Of a DNA stretch of 64,000 nucleotides, positions 8,678 through 17,047 are shown piece by piece. Source of the DNA: Haloterrigena sp. KLK7 (GTDB lineage Archaea; Halobacteriota; Halobacteria; Halobacteriales; Natrialbaceae); assembly GCF_037914945.1 (NCBI RefSeq), contig NZ_CP149787.1:2356001-2420000 (forward strand). The letters run 5' to 3'. Below the pieces are notes generated by a model. That model was not told the origin of the DNA, ran no database searches, and saw nothing but the letters and a program-made list of their open reading frames with translations. A program made the position numbers and the translations under genes. How positions within the stretch are numbered: position 1 is the stretch's first letter; every line of letters starts with the position of its first letter.

Positions 8678-10144
8678 TCACGGAAGCATATCGTTACGGA
8701 GGTCGCGGAGTACGTTGACGGCATCGATACGAATCCGTTCGCTCAGTAGCAACAACGCCGTGAAGTAGGCCCCCGCGCCTGTGCCGAGCAGGATCGAAAT
8801 ACGGACCCAGCCGTGAGCGTCGCCTAATTGTGATTTGAGGGCGTAGACGACAGCCGTCATTAGGAGCATCGATACGATTTGAACACTGACGTCGACCAGC
8901 GCTGACGACGGAATCCGCTCGTTGAGGAAGTAAAATAGACTGGCGACACTTGCGCCGAACGCGAGTACCGTCGCACACGCGATCCCCCATGAACCAAACG
9001 TCATCGTGAGCGGAATTGATAATATACCATAGACACTAATGAGAAGAACACCACTGACTGCGTACAGGCGCGGCTGTCCCGTGCCAAGGAAGAACATCTC
9101 GAGTCCCTCTCGATAGCCGTTGAATAAGTTTGCTATACCGAGTATCGGGAGCAAGGCGTTCGCCATTCCCACCACTCCAATGAAGGGGAGCGTTAACGTC
9201 CCCGGATCGTTCGCATAAAGCGTGAGCAGCAATCCATTTCCGATGACGGCCCCACCGCCGATCATTGGAATCGCGAACAGACCAGCATAGGTGAATACGT
9301 TGGTCAGAAGACGAGAGACATGTTCGTGGTCATCGCTTTCCGTCAAAGCAGAGAACTGCGGAAACGCCACCTGTGCCAGTGCAGACGAGAACAACATTGA
9401 CGCCTCGGTAATTCGAAATACGTTCTGATAGACACCTGCCGATCCGGGGCCAACGAACTGGCCGAGAAGCAGATAATCGGCCTGTTTGAATAGCTGGCTG
9501 GAAACGCTCTGGATATAGGCATACTTTGAATAGGTAACGAAGTCTCGAAACAGTTCAAGTGAAGGTCGCGCAGGAATAACACGTGCGAACCCAACGTATG
9601 AAATCAGGAATACGAGAAACTGGCCAGCTATTAGTCCCCAAATAAGCCCGAGAACGCCGAATCCTGCGACAATCAGCGCCGCCTGAATCGGTACAATAAG
9701 TGCGTATCGACCGTTTTCTATCGCCCCGACGAGAGCGACGCGCTGTTTCCCTTCTAGAAATGCTCCTGATAGTCGAAACAGGCCCCACGAGAGTACGCTG
9801 AGGGGAACGAAAGAGGCAGCGTTTACACCGACGATCCGGTTGACCGAATCCTGTAACATGAAAGATAGTATGGTGACAACAACGACACCCGCCAAGAGAA
9901 TCAGTGCACCACTTGTGAACTGTCGTGCTTCTTGGTTCTTCTCGCTTACCCGCTTAACGACAGTTGGATAGAGTCCGAAACTGACTAGATTAGCTGCCAC
10001 CATCTGGATACTGAAAAAGATCGCATAACTGCCGATTCCGGCGAATCCGAGCTCACGTGTAAAGATAACGGTTCCAAGAAAGCCTGCGAATGTCCCGAAT
10101 ACATTCGTGATGAAACGTTTCGATATTTCTGCTCCAACCTTCAT
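8678..10144 (-). CDS. Oligosaccharide flippase (polysaccharide transport/Wzx family)
   Basis: A 488-residue integral membrane protein with about 12-14 hydrophobic spans, starting MKVGAEISKRFITNVFGTF. Pattern and length fit the PST branch of the MOP exporters (RfbX/Wzx, AglR-like). Such proteins move, or help move, lipid-linked glycans across the membrane for AglB. Composition is clearly AT-richer than flanking DNA, with many A/T-ending codons. Together with the decayed IS on one side and a gene fragment on the other, this points to acquisition by transfer. The actual lipid-linked substrate cannot be told from sequence. It is the only flippase of this type in the window. Confidence 0.88.
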   Translation of the reverse strand: MKVGAEISKRFITNVFGTFAGFLGTVIFTRELGFAGIGSYAIFFSIQMVAANLVSFGLYPTVVKRVSEKNQEARQFTSGALILLAGVVVVTILSFMLQDSVNRIVGVNAASFVPLSVLSWGLFRLSGAFLEGKQRVALVGAIENGRYALIVPIQAALIVAGFGVLGLIWGLIAGQFLVFLISYVGFARVIPARPSLELFRDFVTYSKYAYIQSVSSQLFKQADYLLLGQFVGPGSAGVYQNVFRITEASMLFSSALAQVAFPQFSALTESDDHEHVSRLLTNVFTYAGLFAIPMIGGGAVIGNGLLLTLYANDPGTLTLPFIGVVGMANALLPILGIANLFNGYREGLEMFFLGTGQPRLYAVSGVLLISVYGILSIPLTMTFGSWGIACATVLAFGASVASLFYFLNERIPSSALVDVSVQIVSMLLMTAVVYALKSQLGDAHGWVRISILLGTGAGAYFTALLLLSERIRIDAVNVLRDLRNDMLP

Positions 10145-10146
10145 TA

Positions 10147-10437
10147 TTACAGATAACCTAGTTCGAAGAGTCGTTCTTTAATCCCGTCACTGCCGATAGC
10201 AACCATCTCTATCCCGACGAAACCGTAGTATTCTGGATCGTTTTCTATAGCTCCGATTGTCTCCACAAAAGAACAAAAGGTCTCGTCAACTTTCAAGGTC
10301 GGCAAGTGAGTGTATGGCCGGCGCATTGACTTCCCCTCTCGTTTGATGTGGCGAAAACAGCTTCCCGATATATCGTAGTCGGTCGCGTAGCAAAGTGCGG
10401 TTTCGGCTCTGTCAGAGAGACGTTCATATTCGTCGTG
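10147..10437 (-). pseudogene. C-terminal fragment of a sixth phosphatase/sulfatase-like gene
   Basis: On the minus strand an open stretch of about 97 codons, with no start codon, runs to TAA at 10147-10149. Its end reads DPEYYGFVGIEMVAIGSDG followed by IKERLFELGYL. This parallels DPEYYDFIGAEAV...DRLRELGYLE at the end of the copy-1 enzyme, and RRPYTHLPTL parallels its LGYRLPTS. A duplicated promoter-plus-ATG (ATG at 10427) is joined just upstream but in a different frame and reaches a stop within about 45 codons. The coding sequence is AT-rich like the flippase. I read it as the remnant of a lost paralogue. Confidence 0.65.
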
Positions 10438-10476
10438 ACGTAGTCAACTGGCAAAAGGCGTATGGTCTGCCCGACT
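10425..10476 (-). repeat. Orphan copy of the 7993-8044 promoter/start segment
   Basis: This copy matches 7993-8044 at 44 of 52 positions, including the ATG, and ends inside the stop codon (10475-10477) of the following enzyme gene. Here the promoter-like unit drives only an out-of-frame gene fragment. The two copies bracket the IS, flippase and fragment (8045-10424), as expected if that block entered a pre-existing junction between two phosphodiesterase genes. Confidence 0.6.
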
Positions 10477-12076
10477 ACTCGAGGTATCCGAGATCAGAGA
10501 GCCGCTGGGCGACCGCATCGTCCTCGGTTGCGGCCTGCTCGCGGACCGCGTACTCGGGATACGACGCCGGCTCCGGCGCGTCGACCGCTGGAAGGGGATT
10601 GCCGTCCATCCCCTCGTCGGGAGCGATGCCGAGCGACGCCAGCACGGTCGGGGCGACGTCGAACAGATGTGCGCCCGATAGGTCGGCTTCCGCGTTGACG
10701 CCGGTGCCCGCGATCGCGACGATGCCGTCCCGTTTGTGGTTGTACGGTTCGGGATCGTCGAACTGCCCGCCGATGACCGCCGACAACGAGTGCTGGAAGT
10801 CGGTCGGAACGACGAGCACGTCGATGGCCTCGTCGGCATACGGCCCGTTGATGTACCGCTCACGCCTGACGACCTCCTCGAAGACCGGCGTCCCGTCCGG
10901 CGTCGTTGCCTCTGACAGTAGCGCGATCAGAGCGTCGCGAGCGCCCTCGTACTCGTCGGCAGGGACAACGCCGTCGGGATCACGTCCCTTGACGTTCAGG
11001 CGGACGCCCAGTTCGGACGGCGATCGGAGGTACGCCCGCGACGCCGTGAAATCCACGGCGTCGCTGGCGGCGAAGACGGCGCTGACGGGCACGTGCCTGC
11101 CGACGAACTCGGCGAGGCCGACCCGTTCGAGGACGGCTTTTCCCCGCTGATACGTCAGGCCAGTGCCGGCGGCGGCGGCCGCGAGCCGCTCGAGGATCGG
11201 CGACCCCGAACTCCCGTTGTCGCTCTCAGTCAACCGTTCGTCTTTGATCTGGAACCACGAGGGGACGCCCTGTCCGTCCCGCGTGGTCTCCACGATCTCC
11301 TCCTCACGGAGGTACTGATTGACCCGGAACTCGTAGCCCTCGTACTCGCCCATGCCGTGATCGCTGGCGACGACGACGGTGTCGGGGTCGCAGTCGTTGA
11401 GGATCGCTCCGACCTGCTCGTCGACCGCGCGGTAGATCCGCCGCACTTTCTCGCGGTCGCCGGGGAAGTCGTGGAACACCGCGTCCGTCTTCTGGAACTG
11501 GACGAAGCCGAACTCGGGTTCGAACCGGTCGGCGAGGTAGCAAAACGCCTCGCCGCGCAGCCGGCTGAGCTCGACGTAGTCCTCGAACTTCTCCTTGCCG
11601 GCGCGCTCGTCGGTCTCTCTGCGAGCGTAGACGCGGTAGTCACCGACCGCCTCGCGAACATCCTCGAGGATCCCCGCCGGCTGACACTGCGGGTCCTCCG
11701 AGGCCAGATAGCCCGGAATTACGGCGCCGTCGATCTCGGGCGGGGGGCTCGTCACCGGGACGTTGACCACGACGCTCGTCAGCCCCGCGTCGTCGGCGTA
11801 CTCCCAGAGGCTCCGGTGGCGCACGTCGGTCGCGTTCACGATGTCCCAGTCGTAGCCGTCGAATCGCAGAAAGTCGAAGACACCGTGTTTACCGGGATTG
11901 ACGCCGGTGTACAGCGACGGCCACGCGCTCGCGGTCCAGGGCGGGATTTGGGACGTCAATTTCCCTGTCACTCCGTCCGCAAAGAGCGACTTGAGATGCG
12001 GCAACTCACCGTCCTCGAACAGCGGCCGGAGCACCGGGAAACAGGCAGCGTCGAGTCCGAACAAGAGGGTTTTCAT
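10475..12076 (-). CDS. Alkaline-phosphatase-superfamily (phosphodiesterase-type) enzyme, copy 2
   Basis: A 533-residue paralogue of the copy-1 enzyme. Metal/nucleophile positions: Asp in MKTLLFGLDAACF, Thr in PPWTASAWPSLYTG, Asp and His in QKTDAVFHDF, the DH of VASDHGMGEYEG, and a late His in EPYNHKRDGIV. No signal peptide, hence cytoplasmic. ATG 12076 starts at the first strand of the fold; an ATG four codons upstream (12088) is the alternative. It ends LSDLGYLE. Phosphomutase, phosphodiesterase or transferase activity cannot be told apart by sequence. The 250 bp upstream, towards the divergent glycosyltransferase, hold both promoters. Confidence 0.82.
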   Translation of the reverse strand: MKTLLFGLDAACFPVLRPLFEDGELPHLKSLFADGVTGKLTSQIPPWTASAWPSLYTGVNPGKHGVFDFLRFDGYDWDIVNATDVRHRSLWEYADDAGLTSVVVNVPVTSPPPEIDGAVIPGYLASEDPQCQPAGILEDVREAVGDYRVYARRETDERAGKEKFEDYVELSRLRGEAFCYLADRFEPEFGFVQFQKTDAVFHDFPGDREKVRRIYRAVDEQVGAILNDCDPDTVVVASDHGMGEYEGYEFRVNQYLREEEIVETTRDGQGVPSWFQIKDERLTESDNGSSGSPILERLAAAAAGTGLTYQRGKAVLERVGLAEFVGRHVPVSAVFAASDAVDFTASRAYLRSPSELGVRLNVKGRDPDGVVPADEYEGARDALIALLSEATTPDGTPVFEEVVRRERYINGPYADEAIDVLVVPTDFQHSLSAVIGGQFDDPEPYNHKRDGIVAIAGTGVNAEADLSGAHLFDVAPTVLASLGIAPDEGMDGNPLPAVDAPEPASYPEYAVREQAATEDDAVAQRLSDLGYLE

Positions 12077-12289
12077 GTCTCGAAGCATCGGACCCTCGGG
12101 CTTAAATGTGCTTTTCGTCTCCGGTCGCTATCTCGTACCGCTCGTCTCAGTGTCACTCGAGCGCGTCATGAGCGCGGTGTACGGCGAAAATTCGATTGAT
12201 ATTGATAAGTAATAAAGAGAACTACTGCTCGCAAGCCGACCGGAACCACCCAACTCGTCACCAAGAACCGCTCCCGAGTCGGGCGTCAG

Positions 12290-12303
12290 CGGGGGTTTTA
12301 ACC
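12290..12303 (+). promoter_or_regulatory. Promoter of glycosyltransferase 12327
   Basis: GGGGGTTTTAACC places a TATA-like TTTTAA about 27-30 bases before the ATG at 12327, which implies a leaderless transcript. It lies in the divergent gap between the copy-2 phosphodiesterase and the plus-strand group starting at 12327. Confidence 0.4.
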
Positions 12304-12326
12304 GTCCGGCCCGCACCGCCTCGACC

Positions 12327-13361
12327 ATGAATCCCGACGCTGTCAGCGTGGCGATGCTCCATCAGGAACCACACCCAGCCCACCGCGGATTCGCGGAGGC
12401 CGTGAGTGCGGACCTCGTCGACTACCACCGCCTCTCGCTCGGTCCTCTCGAGGAGACCGTCCTCGAGGACGGGCTCAACGGGGTCGTCTATCCGGACTAC
12501 GATGTCTATCTCGTCGAGGGGTCGCGACCGCTGTATGCTGCGCTCACCCGTCGGTTCACGCGCGGTGGGAAACTAGTCTATCTCTGTGCCGACCACGGCC
12601 TCTGCCAGCTCGGAAACGCGGACTTCGAGGGGGATTCGGCGCTGAAGTCGCTGATCGGCAGGTTCGGGACGCCGATCATTCGCGGCGTCGGGCGCCGCGG
12701 CATCGACGGTGTGATCGCCGTGTCGGAGTTCGCTGCGGAGTTCACTCGCCCTGTCGTCGGCCCCGAGACGCCGATCGAGATCGCTCATCCGTTCGTCCAG
12801 CCCGGGACGTACGACGCGCTCGGGGACGTGACACCCGACATCGAGTCGAACGTCGCGGTCACGGTCGCTCGTCCGTGGCGGTACAAGGGCATAGATATGC
12901 TCGTCGACGCGTGGCCGCGGGTCCGCGAGGCCGTGCCCGCCGCCGAACTCCACGTCGTCGGCGGCGGTCATCCCGAGGCCTACGGCGAGACGCCGGGCGT
13001 CCGTGTCCGAGGATACGTCGAGAACCTCGCCGACGCGTTCGCGCCCGCCTCGTTGTTCGTCCAGCCGTCGCGGATGGACACGTTCCCGGTCAGCACGCTC
13101 GAGGCGATGCGGGCTGGACTCGTTCCGCTCGTCACGCGGACCGCGGGGACGCGGTCCGAAGCCCGCGAGATCGATCCGTCCCTCGTCGTGGAACCCAGCA
13201 CGGACGCGCTCGCTCGCGGCGTCGTGGAGTACTTCGAGCGCGGTCTGGCCGACCGACGTGAACTCGCGGCCCGCGCCCGGGAGCGCGGCGACCGGTTTGA
13301 TCCGGACTCTAGGACGGCCGCGTTTCGCGAGTCATTCCGTGAGGTACTCAAAGCACTTTAA
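12327..13361 (+). CDS. Glycosyltransferase family 4
   Basis: A 344-residue GT-B glycosyltransferase, probably moving a nucleotide-activated sugar to a lipid-linked acceptor at the inner membrane face. The C-terminal domain has the usual group-1 features: VTVARPWRYKGIDMLVDAW near 190, ELHVVGGGHPEAYGETPGV near 220, FVQPSRMDTFPVSTLEAMRA near 245 (E-x7-E type donor-binding region), and GLVPLVTRTAGTRSE. The N-terminal domain is shorter than average, so total length is at the low end. It heads a plus-strand group with two phosphatase-superfamily genes; the next gene starts 24 bases after its stop. Donor sugar unknown. Confidence 0.85.
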   Translation: MNPDAVSVAMLHQEPHPAHRGFAEAVSADLVDYHRLSLGPLEETVLEDGLNGVVYPDYDVYLVEGSRPLYAALTRRFTRGGKLVYLCADHGLCQLGNADFEGDSALKSLIGRFGTPIIRGVGRRGIDGVIAVSEFAAEFTRPVVGPETPIEIAHPFVQPGTYDALGDVTPDIESNVAVTVARPWRYKGIDMLVDAWPRVREAVPAAELHVVGGGHPEAYGETPGVRVRGYVENLADAFAPASLFVQPSRMDTFPVSTLEAMRAGLVPLVTRTAGTRSEAREIDPSLVVEPSTDALARGVVEYFERGLADRRELAARARERGDRFDPDSRTAAFRESFREVLKAL

Positions 13362-13385
13362 CCCGGAGAGAGCGATTCCCCATCC

Positions 13386-14945
13386 ATGACTGTCTACGTC
13401 GTCGGTCTCGACGGAGCCGACTGGTTGCTTCTGCGGCCGTGGATCGAGGAAGGACACCTCCCTGCGTTTTCTCGAATACTCGACGATGGCGTCGCGGGTG
13501 ACCTCGAGAGCACCCTCCCGCCAGTCACGTTTCCCGCGTGGAAGTGTTATTCGACTGGAAAGACACCCGGGAAACTCGGTGTCTACGAGTGGTTCGCGTA
13601 CGACCGGCGAACCAACGAGATCGCTGCCAACGATGCCAGTGACTTCCGGTCGCGGGAATACTGGGACGTGCTGGCCGACCACGGCCACCGTGCCGGCGTC
13701 GTCAACATGCCGACGACCCATCCGGCCGACGCCGGCGGGCGAACTGCTGACGACGGCGTGTTCGTCGTCGCCGGCAGCCCCGCCAGCGAGCGCAAGCAGT
13801 TTACCGCTCCCGACTCGCTGAAAGACGACTTGCTCGAGGCGATTCCCGCCTACCGCGTCAAGCCCGATCTCGTGCTCGACGAGGCGACGCCCGACGAACT
13901 GGTCGCCGAAGCGACGGCGCTGTTCGAACAGCGGTTCCGCACGGCGACGTGGCTCGCCGACGAGCGGGACTGTGATCTGGTCCACACGACGCTATTCGCG
14001 ACTGACACGCTCCAGCACCGGCTCTGGGACCGGCCCGAGAAACTGCGGGCGGCATACGAACGCGTCGACGACCTGCTCGCGGACCTGCTCGAGCGCGACG
14101 ACGCGGAGGCGGTCGTGCTCATGAGCGACCACGGCTTCGTCGAAATCAACGAAATATTCCTCGTGAACCAGTGGCTACTCGAGCGCGGCGACCTCGCGAT
14201 CAAGGAGTCGGAGACGCGGGACCTGCTGGCGACCGTCGGCCTCACGGAGGAACGGCTCAAGCACCTCGTCGACCGGCTGGGACTGGTCAACCTCGCCCAG
14301 TCACTGGTTCCGGAGTCGGCCCAGCGGTTCTTCCCAAGCGAGAGCGGCCGTATCGCGATTCAGGACGCCGCCATCGACTGGGAGCGAACCAAGGCCGTCT
14401 CGCTTGGCCGCGGCCCGATCTACGTCAACTGGGATGCATTCTCGAGCGACAACGCCGTCACACGGTACGCATCGGAGCTTGCCGCCGACCTCGAGGCTCT
14501 CGAGACGCCCGCCGGCGATCCCGTCGCGACCACCGTTTACGATCCGGCCGACGTCTACACCGGCGACCGACCGCGCGGCCCCGATCTCCTCGTCGAGTAC
14601 GCGCCGGGCGTCGACGCGCCCGAGGCGATCGGCGGCGCCGTCTTCGGCGAGACGACCGAGTGGCTCGCGACCCACCGTCGGACCGGTGTGTTCGCGGCGT
14701 GGGGGGAAGACGTCGCCGAGGGGAGCGCGGACCTCGAACTGTACGACCTCGCGCCGACGCTGCTGCATTACCTCGGCGTGCCCGTCCCCGAGGATGTCGA
14801 CGGCGACGTGCGGTTCGACGTGCTGACGGGCGAGCCCGCGGAGCAGTCGATTGAGCGGGGGCCGCCGACCGCCACCGTCACGCGCCGACGGGGTGCCGGC
14901 GAGGAGGTTGAAGAGACGCTGCGGGAACTGGGATATATGGAATGA
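13386..14945 (+). CDS. Alkaline-phosphatase-superfamily (phosphodiesterase-type) enzyme, copy 3
   Basis: A 519-residue paralogue. Key positions: Asp in VVGLDGADWLLL, Thr in PPVTFPAWKCYSTG, Asp/His in FATDTLQHRLW, the DH of LMSDHGFVEINE and His in ATHRRTGVFAAW. There is no signal peptide. A TATA-like ACTTTAAC at about 13355-13362 overlaps the end of the preceding glycosyltransferase gene and sits about 27 bases before the ATG, so the gene probably has its own leaderless promoter inside the operon. C-terminus LRELGYME. It is followed after 19 bases by a sulfatase-type gene. Function inferred as for the other copies: modification of glycan precursors in the cytoplasm. Confidence 0.82.
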   Translation: MTVYVVGLDGADWLLLRPWIEEGHLPAFSRILDDGVAGDLESTLPPVTFPAWKCYSTGKTPGKLGVYEWFAYDRRTNEIAANDASDFRSREYWDVLADHGHRAGVVNMPTTHPADAGGRTADDGVFVVAGSPASERKQFTAPDSLKDDLLEAIPAYRVKPDLVLDEATPDELVAEATALFEQRFRTATWLADERDCDLVHTTLFATDTLQHRLWDRPEKLRAAYERVDDLLADLLERDDAEAVVLMSDHGFVEINEIFLVNQWLLERGDLAIKESETRDLLATVGLTEERLKHLVDRLGLVNLAQSLVPESAQRFFPSESGRIAIQDAAIDWERTKAVSLGRGPIYVNWDAFSSDNAVTRYASELAADLEALETPAGDPVATTVYDPADVYTGDRPRGPDLLVEYAPGVDAPEAIGGAVFGETTEWLATHRRTGVFAAWGEDVAEGSADLELYDLAPTLLHYLGVPVPEDVDGDVRFDVLTGEPAEQSIERGPPTATVTRRRGAGEEVEETLRELGYME

Positions 14946-14950
14946 TTTCC

Positions 14951-14956
14951 GGAGGG
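14951..14956 (+). promoter_or_regulatory. Shine-Dalgarno site of sulfatase 14965
   Basis: GGAGGG lies eight bases before the ATG at 14965, in the 19-base gap after the copy-3 gene. Many genes here look leaderless, so a clear SD supports translation from a polycistronic mRNA and fixes the start. Confidence 0.6.
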
Positions 14957-14964
14957 ACTGACAA

Positions 14965-16320
14965 ATGAACCCGCTCAAACGGTTTCCACGACTGAACAAT
15001 GCTTGGATGGATCTCAAGCACCGGACCCGCCATCAACTGCGGCGCCGGGACCGCAAGGTCGCGTTCGAGGCGACCGTCGAGGAGCCGCGAAACGTGCTCG
15101 TGGTCGTCGTGGACTGCTTGCGCGCCGATCACGTCAGCGGTTTCGGCTACGACCGGGAGACGACGCCCGCGCTCGATGCGTTCGACGCCGCCGCCTTTTC
15201 GAACGCCAAGGCGCCGAGCACGTGGACGTTCCCCTCGGTGCCGTCGCTGCTGTCGGGACGATACCCCCACGAGCACGGTGGCCGGTTCGAGACCGACCCG
15301 CGGAACCTCTCGGCCGAGCAGTTTCCCCGCCGGCCTCGCGCCGACATCGCGACGCTCCCCGACCTGCTGGGGACCGCGGGCTACGATACCGGCATGGTGA
15401 CGGCGATTCCGATGGCCGAGAAGGCGGTCGGCGACCGGTTCCAGTCCGTCTCGGTCCGGTATACCGCCGCCGAGGAGCGGGTGGCCGCGGCCCGCGACTG
15501 GATGGCCGACCGCGATCGGTGGTTCTGCTATCTCCACCTCGGCGATCCACACGTCCCGATGAACGTTCCCGACGCGCACCGCGAGACGTTCGACGTGCCG
15601 TCGATGGCGGAGCTCAACGACTGGCGGTTCCGGGAGACGACCGACGGCGAGAGGTTCGAGGAGTACCGCGACGCCCGCATTCGCGCCTACGACGCGGCGA
15701 TCAGGGGGGTCGACGACGCCCTCGAGACCCTGCTGGCGGACGTCGACGACGAGACGGTCGTCGTGGTCTGTGGCGACCACGGCGAAGCCTTCTGGGAACA
15801 CCCGGATCTCGAGCGCCGGCTGAACGACGATCCGCGGGGCTACTACGCGACCGACCACGGCCACAGCGTCCTCGAGGAGGTCGCACGGGTCCCGCTGTGG
15901 GTGCACGCGCCCGGCGTCGACCGGACCGCGTTGGATCGTCCCGTCTCGCTGGTCGACATCGCGCCGACGATCCTCTCGGCGCTGGGCGGGACCGTTCCAG
16001 ATGGCGTCGCCGGCCGCTCGCTCGACGAGACCGCTGACGCGGATGCGGACGACCGGACGCTGCTCTGCGAGGAAACCGCCTACGGCTACAATCAGCGCGC
16101 GGTGTGGCACGAGGGCCGGAAGGCGATCATTGTCCCCGAAACGGAGACGACGCTGGCGTTCGCGCTCGAGGACTACCTCGAGGGCGAACCGCTGGAAACG
16201 ATTCCCGATGCCCTCGAGAAGGCGCTCGAGTCGTTCGACGGCGGCGTCGAGGGAGCCGACCGGATGGCCGTCGACGACGACACGCGCGATCGACTTGAGG
16301 AACTCGGCTATCTGGAGTGA
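14965..16320 (+). CDS. Sulfatase-family enzyme with Thr at the nucleophile position
   Basis: A 451-residue sulfatase-branch member of the alkaline phosphatase superfamily. Metal motifs: VVVDCLRADHVSGFGYDR near 50, VVVCGDHGEAFWEHP near 270, and ATDHGHSVLEEVARVPLWVH. The nucleophile region reads STWTFPSVPSLLSGRYPHEH. Where arylsulfatases have Cys/Ser (formylglycine) in C-x-P-S-R, this has Thr and no Arg, as in phosphoethanolamine/phosphoglycerol transferases. A basic N-terminus (MNPLKRFPRLNN... then LRRRDRK) without signal peptide suggests a cytosolic or membrane-peripheral protein. It ends LEELGYLE. Annotation as 'sulfatase' is by fold only; phospho-group chemistry is at least as likely. Confidence 0.82.
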   Translation: MNPLKRFPRLNNAWMDLKHRTRHQLRRRDRKVAFEATVEEPRNVLVVVVDCLRADHVSGFGYDRETTPALDAFDAAAFSNAKAPSTWTFPSVPSLLSGRYPHEHGGRFETDPRNLSAEQFPRRPRADIATLPDLLGTAGYDTGMVTAIPMAEKAVGDRFQSVSVRYTAAEERVAAARDWMADRDRWFCYLHLGDPHVPMNVPDAHRETFDVPSMAELNDWRFRETTDGERFEEYRDARIRAYDAAIRGVDDALETLLADVDDETVVVVCGDHGEAFWEHPDLERRLNDDPRGYYATDHGHSVLEEVARVPLWVHAPGVDRTALDRPVSLVDIAPTILSALGGTVPDGVAGRSLDETADADADDRTLLCEETAYGYNQRAVWHEGRKAIIVPETETTLAFALEDYLEGEPLETIPDALEKALESFDGGVEGADRMAVDDDTRDRLEELGYLE

Positions 16321-16519
16321 GAGCTATACGCACTCGAGAATTTGATGGATAGATAATACGTTTGATTCAGATTGTTACGCCTGAATCCGCATACAATGAC
16401 ATGATAGTGGATCTGAAGTTCGTTCTGACCGTAAATAGGACGTTCCGTTGCGATTGATACGGATCGATCACTAATATGAATAGAATGATCTATTGGCAAA
16501 CAGGGAACAGCCAACCGGA

Positions 16520-16535
16520 ACTACAATTAACATGT
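16520..16535 (+). promoter_or_regulatory. Probable promoter of methyltransferase 16555
   Basis: CTACAATTAACATG contains a TATA-like AATTAAC about 27 bases before the ATG at 16555. The whole 234-bp gap from 16321 is AT-rich compared with its flanks and contains no other recognisable gene. Confidence 0.4.
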
Positions 16536-16554
16536 ACACATAGTGTAAACCTCG

Positions 16555-17028
16555 ATGGAACAGAAGTTGAATCTCGGTTGTGGAGACGATTATCGTGACG
16601 GGTGGGTCAACGCCGACGTTCGCTCCGAGGTTAGTCCGGATGTAGTCATCGACCTCGACAGTCTCCCGCTTCCGTTTCAAGACGATACGTTCGATCGAAT
16701 ACTGCTCGACAACGTCTTGGAACATACCGTTGACCAGTTGGCAGTATTGCGCGAACTGCATCGAGTCAGCGAACTGAACGCCGAAATTACGTTTCGCGGA
16801 CCCCACTGGAACAGTCACGGTGCATGGATAGATCCGACGCATACACGCCCTTTCTCTCACAAAACGTTCGAACACTACCTCGTGGCCGATCTATTCGATG
16901 TGGTTCAGGTGTCTGCAAAGCGGATCCGATTCGGACGGTTACTGCCCCCTAATATCGCTCTCAAAGTCGCGGACCATATTGGACAGGTCGTTAGCGAAAT
17001 CGAAGTTACCGTTCGAGTCCGCAAATGA
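16555..17028 (+). CDS. Small SAM-dependent methyltransferase-like protein
   Basis: 157 residues. The N-terminus has a class I methyltransferase motif I (KLNLGCGDDYRDGWVNADV) with a DLDSLPLPFQDDTFDRILLD segment typical of the methyltransf_11 group, then LEHTVDQLAVLRELHRVS. After that comes GPHWNSHGAWIDPTHTRPFS, seen in similar proteins of polysaccharide loci. It is short for the family but contains the complete SAM core. Base composition is AT-richer than most neighbours, like the flippase. A role in methylating a glycan sugar is likely from position but unproven. It converges on the sulfatase gene at 17048. Confidence 0.75.
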   Translation: MEQKLNLGCGDDYRDGWVNADVRSEVSPDVVIDLDSLPLPFQDDTFDRILLDNVLEHTVDQLAVLRELHRVSELNAEITFRGPHWNSHGAWIDPTHTRPFSHKTFEHYLVADLFDVVQVSAKRIRFGRLLPPNIALKVADHIGQVVSEIEVTVRVRK

Positions 17029-17047
17029 TACCCCGCCGAATAGTGCC

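Noticed and set aside
8540-8749. Separate small gene just before the flippase end
   Set aside because: Most of it is the decayed tail of the IS6-like transposase read out of frame, running into the IS right end and the flippase 3' end.
10395-11150. 251-codon plus-strand frame across the paralogue fragment and the copy-2 enzyme end
   Set aside because: Ser/Arg/Ala-rich antisense frame over a gene with clear catalytic motifs.
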